NCBI RefSeq assembly: GCF_002575655.3
Contig: NC_053039.3
Coordinates: 46,439,290-46,503,289, forward strand
DNA from: Aegilops tauschii subsp. strangulata
Lineage: Eukaryota; Streptophyta; Magnoliopsida; Poales; Poaceae
Reading direction: 5' to 3'
Length of the DNA stretch: 64,000 bases
Positions 10,608 through 20,853 of this stretch are shown one piece after another. Both the position numbers and the translations under genes were made by a program. The notes beneath the pieces are model-generated. The model ran no database searches. It was not told where the DNA came from and saw only the letters and a list, made by a program, of their open reading frames with translations. How positions within the stretch are numbered: the first letter of the stretch is position 1; each line of letters starts with the position of its first letter.

Positions 10608-13600
10608 TCAAGAAACATTATCTCGGGTATCCACCATGCTGGCAATAAGCTTATCAAGCTTATTAGCTTTGTCCTGTTTGGCGTTAAAATCCTCCAATGC
10701 TTGCTGTTGCACCAGAAAGTTTGCATCTGAATGCTCCAGGGACTTTCGCAGTCCTTCCGCTTCTTGTCGCAACACAACTGATCGATGTCTTTCAGCTTGT
10801 AGTTGAGACTCAAGAAACCGAACTAATTCAGACAGTGAGTTTGAATAGCTTGTGCCAGCGGTAGTGGCCAGTAACTCGAACACTAAACCAAGACAGGACT
10901 TTGGGGTTGTCTCACTGTCTTCAAGATAGTTTTCCTTAGCTGTTTTATCAGCTTTGTTGGAGACCAACAAGGATGTCTCACTATCCTGAACCTTATCTGC
11001 ATTACTTCATTTACCGTTGCTTAATAAGGCCCTGTTCCCCAATATTCTGTCAGCATTCTAAAAGAAGAAACAAGCAGACACATAACAGGTTTAGCACGTA
11101 CTAGTATATGAAAATCATTTCGGTGAACCAGTTCATTAGTAAGGTGGACAATATTAAACTACCAAGTCTTCTATTGCCAAGTAGTACATTATAAAAGCAT
11201 CAATCAAACATATATCTATGTCCTATGGTCACTGCATTGTCTTGCCAAATCAAAATAGAGACATGATTGAAATCATATCAGTTCAAGAGAAAGCAGCACT
11301 GAAAGAATACAAAGCGTGGGAAACTACACGACACAACAAGATTTCATATGGGTACCACGGGTCTACATGTACAACAACACTATTGGCCCTGTTGTGATGC
11401 TAGTAATGTGCATGATATGAGAAGTCAACTGTGTACACAATTGGAATTGAAATCAACAAAGCTATTTATAAGAGCAAACCTATTAAAGAAACATGCGTAA
11501 ACATACCTGTTGTGCCATTGGAGTTTCCATTGGATCGTTCAATTTAAAAATAAGTTTGTATGAGTAAATACAGTGATACAAGAGTAAAGCAGTATGCACG
11601 ATAGCAATGGAATCTTAAATGAGAACAGTTGTTCTTCATGTTTAAGCACTTGTTCTACATGAACAAAGTACAGTAAGACGCAAGCATATAGTACTTAAAA
11701 TAAAATAAGCTCATAGACCTTACCACATTCTTGGTTCGGGACCAGTAAAGAACAAGGCGTTCCCAGTCATCGTCCAGTAAATGTGTCTCAGGAGAACGTA
11801 AGGGAATTTGATGAGTTTCTTTGCTAGTGAAGTACGTTTTCTTCAGGTAATACCGATACTGCCACCAAGCATTCTTGAAGATAGCAGAGGTATTAGCACA
11901 GGTTACCTCATCCCGAGTTTCCAAATCGGTCCTTCTCTATAGAGAAAAATGGGAAAAATTTGCTATATTATAACCATCATGGAGGTAGAATGTATGGGAC
12001 AAAGCAAAGTAATTGCCATGAATAACATTACTTACACATAACTCTTGGACAAACACCTACAACTGACATTTTCCTTTATCCTCAGTATAATATTTCCATG
12101 ATGGGAAGATACGCACATAGGATTTAACAACATCAAATGCGATAGATGCTAAACTATGAATGGCTGGTTGTGCTTCCTCCACAGGAATAGGTGTACTAAC
12201 TGGTGGAGTTGGGGTTCGCCGTGGTAGTACTGGCGCTTTGGGCACTGGAGCTGCCTTACTAACTACTCTTGTTTGGGAGCTCTGTGGTGGAGATGGTGCT
12301 GTGTCAACAGGAACTGGGTTACTATCTGCTGGGGTTGGGGTTAGATTGGGTGAAGCTGGTTCTCTGTCCATCGCAGTAGGTGTAAAATCTGCGAGAGTCT
12401 GGGTTATGTGTGGTAGGGCTGCTTCTCGTGCATGTACAACCGGGGTGCTATCTCCACCAAGAGGTAGCACTGTTTTATTTGAAGACCGTGTTTTTACTCC
12501 GCTAGATACTGCCATCGTCCGCTCTAATTCAAATGGCTGATAAACAGGAAACATAGTTGAATGTACTGACATTGTATGAGAGACAGATGCAATAAATAGT
12601 GTGGAAAAAGAGGGCATGAAATAGTTGACATGTATATTGTTTAACTTAAATGGATAGCATGACATAATGTCACATACATGATGTCTATCTAAACTGGATA
12701 ACATAGCATAACATAATTCAAAGATATGATGACTAACTAAACAGGTTCGCATGACATTATTGACATACATGTTATCTAAGTAATCAGGATCGCATGATTT
12801 AATTCACATATGTGATTTATATGCTAAGCAGAGGGCATTCGCATACATGATGTCTGAACTAAGAACATGGTGTTGAATATTGTGTATATGATGTCTAAAC
12901 TATGCAATGCAAGACACCATATGCATGATATGAGCAGTATAACTGTGCCAAGTTAGAGCATACACCTCAGTGGGGGAATAGGACTTGTCATCTGTCTCTG
13001 AATCCATCTCTGAGGAGCTATCGGGACCCAACAAGAGATCTGCTTCGACATGTAGCATTGTGTGCTCTGAAGGCCTTGTTTTCACTCCAGATTTTTCCAT
13101 CACCCGCTCAAATGGCTGATTCACAGGAAGAGTAGTTTAATGTACAAACATTGTCGACAAATGGAAATGTAATGAAGAAAAGGATGGGCAAGATATCATT
13201 CAAATATATGATGCCTGGTTAAACAGGATGGCATTGCACATTTCACATATATTATGGGAGGCTAAAAGACATGAGACTGCATAATTATCATATATGATAT
13301 TGAAACTAAACAGGTGGCATTACAGAACATGTCTAAACTAAGAAGATGACATATATGATGTCGAAAGTAGGCACCGCAAGGCAACATATGCATGATATGA
13401 CTAACATCATCATGCCAAGTTAGAGCAAACACCTTGGGGGGGGGGGTAAATAGGAGTGGTTAGCTACGTCTGAATCCGCCTCAGAACAGATATCTTCCTC
13501 TGGATTACAATCTGGAGAGGGGGGGGGGAGGGTTTTCCATTGAACCCACCATGGAGCGATGTCTGCATGACATTGTATTGCCGCGCAAAACTCTTCTCTT

Positions 13601-14198
13601 TTTCTCTACATGTTCAGCATGACTGTGTACAATATCTGACATACATACAAAAAAAATATAGTGAGATTATGTAAGGAGAGCATGCAGAAATCTAGAGTAA
13701 TGGTAACAACTAGTGGATGGATCCGAAAATAATGATAGCAGGCTGATGATCGCTTTAATTTAATAAAAAACAGATGATGATTTTTTTTACTATTTGTTTC
13801 CCACCCAAGATGAACAACATAGGCATACCCTAGGTGAACCAGATATTAGACAGAGATACTATTCATTGCTGCCTCGATATGTGCCCCACTACTAATTTCG
13901 AACTCAAGTTTGAACATCAATTTGGACCTGACTTGGAGTCTAAGAGGTGAACAGGACAATAAAGTAGCAGGTAATATTAAGCAATGCATAACATAAGCAG
14001 AAACAAAAGAGTGCGACCTCTCTTGTGGACCCGTGTACTCCTCAGGTTCATCTGCTGAGTCGATGATGGTGATGCCATTGCGGTGGGTGCCGGCGGCAGG
14101 GAAGGAGATCTGAGGCGGCGAAAGATGGTCAGGAGTCGTGATGTCTGGTTTGGTGGATGCTTCTGTCGATGGAGCAGCTCAGGTGAGGTGGACGACAT
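10608..14198 (-). pseudogene. En/Spm-type (PF03004-like) CACTA gene, multi-exon, broken (unit A)
   Basis: On the minus strand the likely exons are 14198-14018 (start MSSTSPELLHRQ), about 13559-13438, 13103-12974, 12536-12036, 11936-11724, a tentative small exon near 11540-11510, and 11057-10608. Several junctions have clean signals: GAG|GTGTATG, TTATCAG|CCATTTG, TTATGT|GTAAGT, AATGTG|GTAAGG. The exon at 11936-11724 carries WWQYRYYLKKTYF and DDDWERLVLYW, typical of the plant En/Spm transposase family that accompanies TNP2. The exon before it is proline-rich and the last is a coiled coil (RFLESQLQAERHR). Damage: 11 G's near 13438 shift the frame, a TAG replaces CAG in the fourth exon near 12058, and TGA sits at 11007-11009. 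Confidence 0.65.
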
Positions 14199-14268
14199 CG
14201 TGGCAGGAGCAGGACAAACCACACAAAGTTTTCTTCGACACCTACCTGTAACTGAAGTAATTCTGTAA

Positions 14269-14382
14269 GGGCTCATTTGGCTTGCATGATTCTAAAAACG
14301 TTGGGATAGGAAAACAGCGGAATAGGATAGGAATGCACATGGGAAACAGAGCATTTGTGAACACAGGATTTCTGTCAACTTG
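14269..14382. repeat. Possible truncated MITE or promoter remnant (unit A)
   Basis: GGGCTCATTTGG followed by ATAGGA-rich sequence resembles ends of grass MITEs that begin GGGCTCRTTTGG. Only one end is visible, because the Gypsy LTR starts at 14383. It could instead be the promoter of the CACTA#2 gene. Confidence 0.3.
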
Positions 14383-15571
14383 TGTCGGTGCGAACGACAC
14401 CTATGGGATCACCGGGACCCCTTCTACGGTCGGCGGGCGCGGGCTCATGAGAAGAGCAGGTTTAGGAGCAAGCACATGGATCGTTTACCCAGGTTCGGGC
14501 CGCGAGGACGCGTAAAACCCCAGTCCTGCTTTGGTGGATGTATTGAGTGTTCTTGAGCTCTCAAACTAGCTATGGTGGCTGTGTAGTTCCAAAAAGCCGA
14601 ATCCCCCTGCAGTAGGCGTCGGGCCTCCTTTTGTAGTCCAAAAGGGGTTGCCACAATGGCACACAAGAGGTGGAAAGGGGTACAGTGCGCAAGCTTATCG
14701 CTCGGTGTTACGAGACAAGGCGCATTAAATGCACTACTTAGGTGTCCATTAGCTTTATCGGGGACGGGAACGAGGCCCGTCCTGTCCGTCGCCACTCCTC
14801 CTCGCTTCGACACGCGCCCTGGCCAGCGATGCATGCAGCGCCATGTAGGCGGGCAGGCAGCTGAGGTGGCGTGGTGGTAGGGTCTTCACGAAGATCTACA
14901 TGCCACCACGCAGGTGCTTGCTGATTTGGCCTGGAAGCTGCATGTTGCCACGCAGGTGCCTGCCAAGCTGGTTGGGCTGGCAGCTGCATGCGAACGGCGT
15001 CGGAGTCTTGGTTGGTGTGGGCCTGGCAGTGGCCCCACTGACGCCCTCGGCAAGGGCCTTGCCGGGGGGCCCGTCAAGGGCCTTGCCGTGGCGTTGCAGT
15101 CGTCCCCGGCAAGACGCTTGCCGGGGGTCTTTTGGATTTCCTTGGTGAGGATCTCGCCGAGGGTTGTCATCTTCTGATCCTCATCTGATCTTGTGTATTT
15201 ATGATCTTGACGAAGATCTGCATGCCACCACGGAGGTGCCTCCCTAGCCCTGGTCCCAATGTAGCTGGTTGTGTTGGAACCTATGGGCTCAAGGGTGGCT
15301 CGCTCTGTTGGTGTTTGGGCAAGTTGCCCCGGCAAGGCTCTTGCCGGGGCCGTGGAGACCGCCTCGGCAAGGGTCTTGCCGGGGGAGTCCACCTTGCCCC
15401 CTTTGCTCTTTTCGTTTTCTGGTCTTGGCGTTGCCTCTGATCGTCTTGTGCCTTTGGCTTTTCTCTGGCTTCCCTCCCCTGCCCAGCTTAGTGTGGTCGC
15501 CGGCGCGGCTCCGACCGTCCGTGCACAAGTAAAGGGGTAAAAAGGAGCGCCCCTACTTTTGTATACCGACA
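14383..15571 (-). repeat. Gypsy 3' LTR (unit A)
   Basis: This 1189-bp LTR runs from TGTCGGTG to ATACCGACA, giving the short inverted ends TGTCGG/CCGACA. Next to it at 15572-15590 is GGAGCCCCCGGGCC, which on the minus strand is a G-rich purine-type tract before the LTR. It contains four hairpins of the form CCGGCAAG-N3-CTTGCCGG. The minus-strand TATA position reads TACAAAA (plus 14629-14635) where unit B has TATAAAA, so this promoter is probably weakened. The 5 bp before it are ACTTG; the partner target duplication is not in the window. Confidence 0.85.
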
Positions 15572-16330
15572 GGAGCCCCCGGGCCTGGGCCACACATAAG
15601 CGCGACACGTTGTTGGGCCAGGCCTAAAACGGCGCGCGGGCAGTCGGGGCGGGATTTTTACCGTAGTAACTCTTCTACCGCTGCACTTCCCCATGATCTG
15701 CGCGCGACGTGGAGGGTCGTGCGTGACGTGGGGGTCATGCGTGGGGTGGTTTCCGCATGCATGCGTCACATCATGGTAAAGAGGCGGCTCGCGCCTTCCC
15801 CATAAAAAGAGGGAGGCATGGAGGCGCAGCTCATTTACTGGGTGGACTCTGGTCACAGTCTTCAAGGCGCCCACGCCCCGTTATCACGGGGCGGGGAAAG
15901 GTCGCCTCACCCGTCCTTTCGGTCCTGTTCGCTCGCGACGCGCCCTCCATGCAAGTGGCAGGCGGTGGAGGCGGGAAACCGGGCTGTCGCTGACTGGGGC
16001 AGCGGGTTGGTCCTGATTCCCTGCGCCCCCGATGGCTGGATTGGCTGAGTGGGGCGGCCGAGCCTCGACCCCGCCCCTTTATAAGGAGGTGGAGGGGGCG
16101 TCGTCCCACATTCCTTCAGTATCCATCCTCCTTCATCTTCGCTCCTTTCTTCCACCTGCCATGGCGAGAGGAGGTGCTGGGCCTTCGTCGGTGGCGGCGA
16201 GGGTTGCTGCTCGTCAGCGCGTCCCCCCTTCCCATGAGCCCGCGGCGGCGGAGCCGGCCACGAGAGGAAGGGGAGGGGACGTGGCCGAGGTCGCCGCGGC
16301 GGTCGGGGGAGAGGGGGACGAGGCGGCGCG
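15572..16330 (+). promoter_or_regulatory. Upstream region of the antisense ORF in the Gypsy 3' internal region (unit A)
   Basis: This plus-strand region contains GACGTGG-type ACGT elements (about 15715-15735), a CATAAAAAG motif near 15801, and a strong TTTATAAGG at 16078-16086. About 80 bp downstream is an ATG in good context (CTGCCATGGCG, 16161). The frame from 16161 is open but is not the frame of the B3-like segment. Because the element itself is transcribed from the minus strand, a plus-strand promoter here would drive an antisense gene. Confidence 0.55.
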
Positions 16331-16912
16331 ATGGCCGTGCCTCCGCCAGCGGTGCCTCCCGCGACGAAGGGTCACGTCGGGGACCAGCCCGGCGAGTTCT
16401 TCATCAGGCTGCACCGGCCACCGCGTCGTCGTCTCCGTCTCCCCACCCCCTTCGCTCAGGAGAAGGAGCTCGATCCGCCCCAGACCCTCAGATTGCACAT
16501 GAGGGGCTGTGGGACCGGCGGCACGCGGGTCGACGTCGACTTCCCCGCTCCTCATGTTATGTATCTCCGTCGCGGATGGAAGACATTTGCTCGCATCCAT
16601 AGCCTGACGGTGGGGCTCGTCCTCTACTTCAAGTTAATGGAGGGCGGCCTGCTCTCCGTCAAGGTCTTCCGAGATCTTGGCACTCGCCTGAAGTGCTACG
16701 TGGAGAGCTCCTCCGACAATGAAGATTCCTCCTCAAGCGGGAGTGACGAGGAGGACAGTGACAGCAGCGACAAGGGAGTCGAGCGGCAGGATGCCGACTC
16801 CGATTCGATTGACCGCGCCGCCCCTCCCTCGGCCACGCTCCCTGCCGAGGGCCATCCTCGCCAAGCTCTCCATCGGGGTGCTCCCCGTCGTCTCCTTGGG
16901 CGGCTCGCGTAG
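16331..16912 (+). CDS. Antisense B3-like ORF inside the Tat Gypsy (unit A)
   Basis: The ORF has 193 codons on the strand opposite to pol. Residues about 20-112 resemble a B3 DNA-binding domain: RLRLPTPFAQ, LRLHMRGCG, VDVDFPAPHVMYL, RGWKTFARIHSL and LLSVKVF match the usual strand-helix order. A Ser/Asp/Glu tail (ESSSDNEDSSSSGSDEED) follows. Unit B stops at SDFD; here one base is lost near 16804, so the stop is missed and about 35 unrelated residues follow. An upstream ATG at 16161 is in another frame in both units, which implies an older frameshift or a genuine start at 16331. Maize Grande carries an antisense accessory gene (gene23) in the same place. The fold is by eye. Confidence 0.55.
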   Translation: MAVPPPAVPPATKGHVGDQPGEFFIRLHRPPRRRLRLPTPFAQEKELDPPQTLRLHMRGCGTGGTRVDVDFPAPHVMYLRRGWKTFARIHSLTVGLVLYFKLMEGGLLSVKVFRDLGTRLKCYVESSSDNEDSSSSGSDEEDSDSSDKGVERQDADSDSIDRAAPPSATLPAEGHPRQALHRGAPRRLLGRLA

Positions 16913-17938
16913 GAGGGCCGGAGAAGGCGAAGAAGGCGGGTGGCGGCCGTCAAATTGGAGTACGCGGGCACCGACGCCTTCGTCGCGTATTGCCGGCCCG
17001 CTGCCTCGTATTCCAGTTCCTTTCCCGGCACCAAGATGTTCTCTTGGTGCCTTCTGCTCCTCATACCTTGCCTAGGCGCTCTCTTTGCCCTCCTGCTGCC
17101 TTGTTCCACCTTTTGTGGAGAGGGACAAGAAAGGGATTACGGGCACCTTATTTCTTTTCAGTTTGTAAGCCTGTGGGCACTTGTTAATTTTAACACCTGT
17201 AATCCCCTTGCTCATGTTTTTAATTCCGTACGAACTGTACCTGTATGGGATGTTTTTAATGAAGAGGGTGCTTTCCGGGTTCTTTGTGCGTGAGCGAGGC
17301 CCATGCCAAGGATGAATCCTTGTTATTTCTAAGATAAACATGGTTGCCCGGTAACAGGCCTTGCCGTTCCCCCACTTCAGTCGACCGTTCTCGCGCTCTT
17401 GGCGGAGGCAGGGGCGAAGTAGACTTAGGCCCCTCGTTCATCTCCTCGCCACAACGACTACTACCAGATTTCGACCCAAGAGGTAGCTCTTGGGTACAGG
17501 AAAGGGGGAACATGGTGGTTCTAAGAACATAAACGAGGTTTCACATATCCTAGTTCTATACGGAAGCGCATAACAGGGGGATGAAAGACTTATCTGAATC
17601 CGCAGCCCCCGGCAACCTTGGCTTGCCGTGGTTGGATCCTTGTATCTTCAAGTTCTCTTTTTCCCAAGCGGCTCAGCAGAAGTGTCCGCGTGCCCTGCGA
17701 ACCAAAGAGAACAGAAAGACGCACACTCGACCTCTAGGCTAGGGGTTAGTCACCGCTAAGCACTATCAACCCTAACCGAGGGAGAGACTTAACCTAGCAT
17801 GCATGCTATAACTTAGGGCGCAAGCGCTTCGTTTATTTATGCTCAGGGTGTGCGCCTGGCTTTGTACAGAGGGTTACATGCCTTGTCGGCAAAGCTTGTA
17901 CAAAAGGTAGCTTGCCGGGGAGCCCGGCAAGCCACGCC
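16913..17938. other. Gypsy 3' internal region between antisense ORF and pol end (unit A)
   Basis: No conserved gene was seen. The first 400 bp look like the 3' untranslated region of the antisense ORF (T-rich, GTTTTTAATTCCGTA). Further on are CCGGCAA/TTGCCGG words (17611-17630, 17884-17937), as in the LTR. Confidence 0.45.
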
Positions 17939-20231
17939 TTATGGGTAAAACTTGCGAAGATGCTCGATGTTCCAGGAGTTGCTCACTAGCACAACATCTT
18001 CGGTCTCCAGGCGGACTGCGCCGGGCCTGGTGACTCGTATTACCCGATAAGGGCCTTCCCACTTCGGCGTCAACTTATTGGAATTCTTGGCCGACTGAGC
18101 ACGCCGAAGAACAAGGTCGCCTTCCTCAAAGCTTCGGGCATGAATCTTGTGGCTATGGTAGCAGCGCAAGGCTTGCTGGTAGCGCGCTGCTCTCACAGCC
18201 GCCCGAAGACGATCTTCCTCAAGGAGCGTTGCGTCATCTTGCCGCAACTACTCTTGCTCAAGATCGTCATATGCGAGCACTCGAGGTGACCCATATATGA
18301 GTTCCGTGGGGAGAACAACTTCTGCCCCATATACTAGGGCAAAGGGTGTCTGGCCGGTGGCTCGATTTGGTGTCGTCCTGATCGACCAAAGAACCGCCGG
18401 CAACTCATCAATCCAGCGCCTTCCGCTCTTGTGCATCCTGTCAAAAGTCTTCGTTCTCAGGCCTCGCAACACTTCAGCATTTGCCCTCTCCGCCTGGTCG
18501 TTGCTCCGGGGGGGGGGGGGTGCCACGGAAGCAAAACAGACCTTGCTGCCGAGGTCTTGGATGTATTGCATGAAGGTGTGGCTTGTGAACTGCGTGCCGT
18601 TGTTAGTGATGACCCTGTTTGGTACACCAAAACGGCAGACTAGCCCCTTGAAGAACTTGACAGCTGACTGTGCTGTAACCTTCCTCACTGCCTCCACCCC
18701 CGGCCACTTTGTGAACTTGTCGATTGCAACGTACAAGTACTTAAAGCCCCCGACAGCGCGAGGGAAAGGGCCCAGTATGTCGAGCCCCCAGACCAAAAAG
18801 GCCAGGAGAGAGGGATTGTTTGAAGGGCTTGAGCTGGTTGATGAAGCTCCTTCGAATGGAACTGGCACGCTTCACACCTGGTTACTAGTGCTGTCGCATC
18901 CTGGAGGGCGGCGGGCCAGAAGAAGCCTTGCCGGAATGCCTTGCCGGCAAGGGCCCTTGACCCTATGTGGGAGCCACATATGCCTCCATGTATCTCTGCC
19001 AACAGCTCCGGTCCTTCCTCCTGGGGGATGCACTTCAATTTCATAGCGTTCGGTCTTTTTCTGTACAGGACATCATCGACGAACTGGTACAAGGCAGACC
19101 GACGGGCTAATTTTTCCGCTTCTTCCTGCTCCTCAGGAAGTTCCCCTGTCTGGAGGAAACAAACGGTATGCTGTGCCCATGACGGAGCCTGGGGCTCGAC
19201 GACAAGGACCAAGGGCATCTCTTCCGCCATGGGGGCAGCCGTCTCTACGGCCAGGGCTTGGCGCCCTGCCGGAGCCAGCCGCCCCTTGGCAGGCTCAGAA
19301 TCCGCGGCAACACCCTTGCCAACAGCCCCTGGAGGCTCGGCGGGAAAGTACTTGCCGGGGCCTGATTTCCTCCGCTTGTTCTGCTCCGTTGATGGTTCGA
19401 CAGATGGTTGAGTTAACCGGAGCAAAAAGGTACCTGGTTCCACAGGTAGCTTGAATGCAGCGCGCTATGATAGGTAGTCAGCGATGTCGTTCCCCGCTCG
19501 GGGAACGTGCTCCGCTTGTATACCGCCCAAGCGCTCCTCCAGCTTCCTCACCTCATCTATGTAGTCATCCATCAACGGACTCTGGTAATCTTTATTGACT
19601 TGTGTGACGACAAGCTGTGAGTCACCCCTGACGATGAGCTTCTTCACCCCGAGGTCTACCGCGATCCTGAGACCGGCAAGCATCCCCTCGTACTCAACAG
19701 TGTTGTTTGTGGACATCTCCCTGGGAAAGTGCATCTGGACCACATACTTGTGGTGCTCTCCGGTGGGTGCGACAAGCAGCACACCGGCACCGGCGCCTTG
19801 CAGCGAGAAAGCCCCGTCAAAGTACATGATCCAGTCGCGACTTGCTTCCTTGCCGGGGAGAGCGGTCTCCTGGATTTCTTCGTCGAGCGTAGAGGTCCAT
19901 TCTGCAATGAACTCCGCCAAAACTCTGCACTGGATTGTCGAAGTACTTTCAAACTTCAACCCAAAGCTTGACAACTCCAAAGCCCACTCCACAATCCTTC
20001 CGGTTGCATCTGGGTTGTGTAGTATCCGTTGCAACGGGAGGCGGGTGACGACAGTGATCTCGTGAGCTTGGAAGTAATGACGCAGCTTGCTCGAGGACAT
20101 AAGGAGGCCGAAGAGCAATTTCTGCACACCGGAGTATCTTGACCTGGCCTCCTGCAAGAGGGAGCTGACAAAGTAAACCGGGTGCTGCATCATCTTCTTC
20201 TTCTGCACCACTTCACTTGGCTGCGCGAGCA
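17939..20231 (-). pseudogene. Gypsy pol: RNase H end, second RNase H, integrase (unit A, broken)
   Basis: Read on the minus strand: 20231-20100 ends the RT-linked RNase H (HPVYFVSSLLQEARSRYS); 19870-19480 is a second RNase H with MYFDGAF, an NNTVEYEG motif (A is usual before EYE) and a GDSQLV box; 19440-18900 is a linker and the Cys-containing zinc region; 18870-18250 is the integrase core with DILGPF, TNNGTQF and NDQAERANAEV; 18247-17939 is the integrase C-terminus. Two RNase H modules are diagnostic of Tat Gypsy elements. The second catalytic Asp of integrase is changed to Asn (18602-18604); unit B keeps Asp. Stops occur after ADYLS (near 19465) and between 18248 and 18247. The product would be inactive. 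Confidence 0.8.
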
Positions 20232-20853
20232 TGAAGGAAATATGCCCTAGAGGCAATAATAAAGTTATTATTTATTTCCTTATATCATGATAAATGTTTA
20301 TTATTCACGCTAGAATTGTATTAATCGGAAACATAATACTTGTGTGAATACATAGACAAACAGAGTGTCACTAGTATGCCTCTACTTGACTAGCTCATTG
20401 ATCAAAGATGGTTATGTTTCCTAGCCATTGACATGAGTTGTCATTTGATTAACGGGATCACATCATTAGGACAATGATGTGATTGACTTGAACCATTCCG
20501 TTAGCTTAGCACTTGATCATTTAGTATTCTGCTATTGCTTTCTTCATGACTTATACATGTTCCTATGACTATGAGATTATGCAACTCCCATTTACCGGAG
20601 GAGCACTTTGTGTGCTACCAAACGTCACAATGTAACTGGGTGATTATAAAGGTCCTCTACAGGTGTCTCCGAAGGTACTTGTTGGGTTGGCGTATTTCGA
20701 GATTAGGATTTGTCACTCCGATTGTCGGAGAGGTATCTCTGGGCCCACTCGGTAATGCACATCACTATAAGCCTTGCAAGCATTGTAACTAATGAGTTAG
20801 TTGCGGGATGATGTATTACGGAACGAGTAAATAGACTTGCCAGTAACGAGATT
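20232..20853 (+). repeat. Copia 5' LTR, truncated (unit A)
   Basis: About 620 bp remain of an LTR that is 1724 bp in unit B. It ends at AGATT (20849-20853), a 5-bp sequence present at both deletion borders in unit B (46634-46638 and 50449-50453). Confidence 0.9.

Larger units (their letters stand above)
9042..14382 (-). mobile_element. CACTA#2 DNA transposon, partial (unit A)
   Basis: The left terminus starts CACTACAAAAAAAATACACT at 9042. Inward lie subterminal palindromes (9057-9240), a GGCCCA-rich stretch (9300-10077), a 27-bp tandem repeat (10078-10292), about 300 bp without features, and one multi-exon En/Spm-type gene on the minus strand (10608-14198). There is no TNP2, so the element is non-autonomous. 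Its other end was not found: the Gypsy LTR begins at 14383 before any TAGTG terminus. Confidence 0.7.
14383..20231 (-). mobile_element. Tat-lineage Gypsy retrotransposon, 3' half (unit A)
   Basis: In minus orientation this fragment holds the tail of the first RNase H, a second RNase H, integrase, a long 3' internal region with an antisense ORF, and the 3' LTR. The second RNase H and the antisense ORF before the 3' LTR fit the Tat lineage (RIRE2/Grande type). The fragment is cut at 20232 by the Copia element. The RT-to-gag half is absent from unit A but present right of unit B (54821-58171). Confidence 0.8.

Noticed and set aside
14886..15608. Minus-strand ORF of 240 codons in the Gypsy LTR.
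   Set aside because: It overlaps the LTR hairpins and the LTR end and has low complexity. The unit B frame is broken into different pieces.
20565..20792. ORF repeated at 20565, 23718 and 53321.
   Set aside because: It recurs only because it lies within the Copia LTR copies. No domain and no promoter fit.
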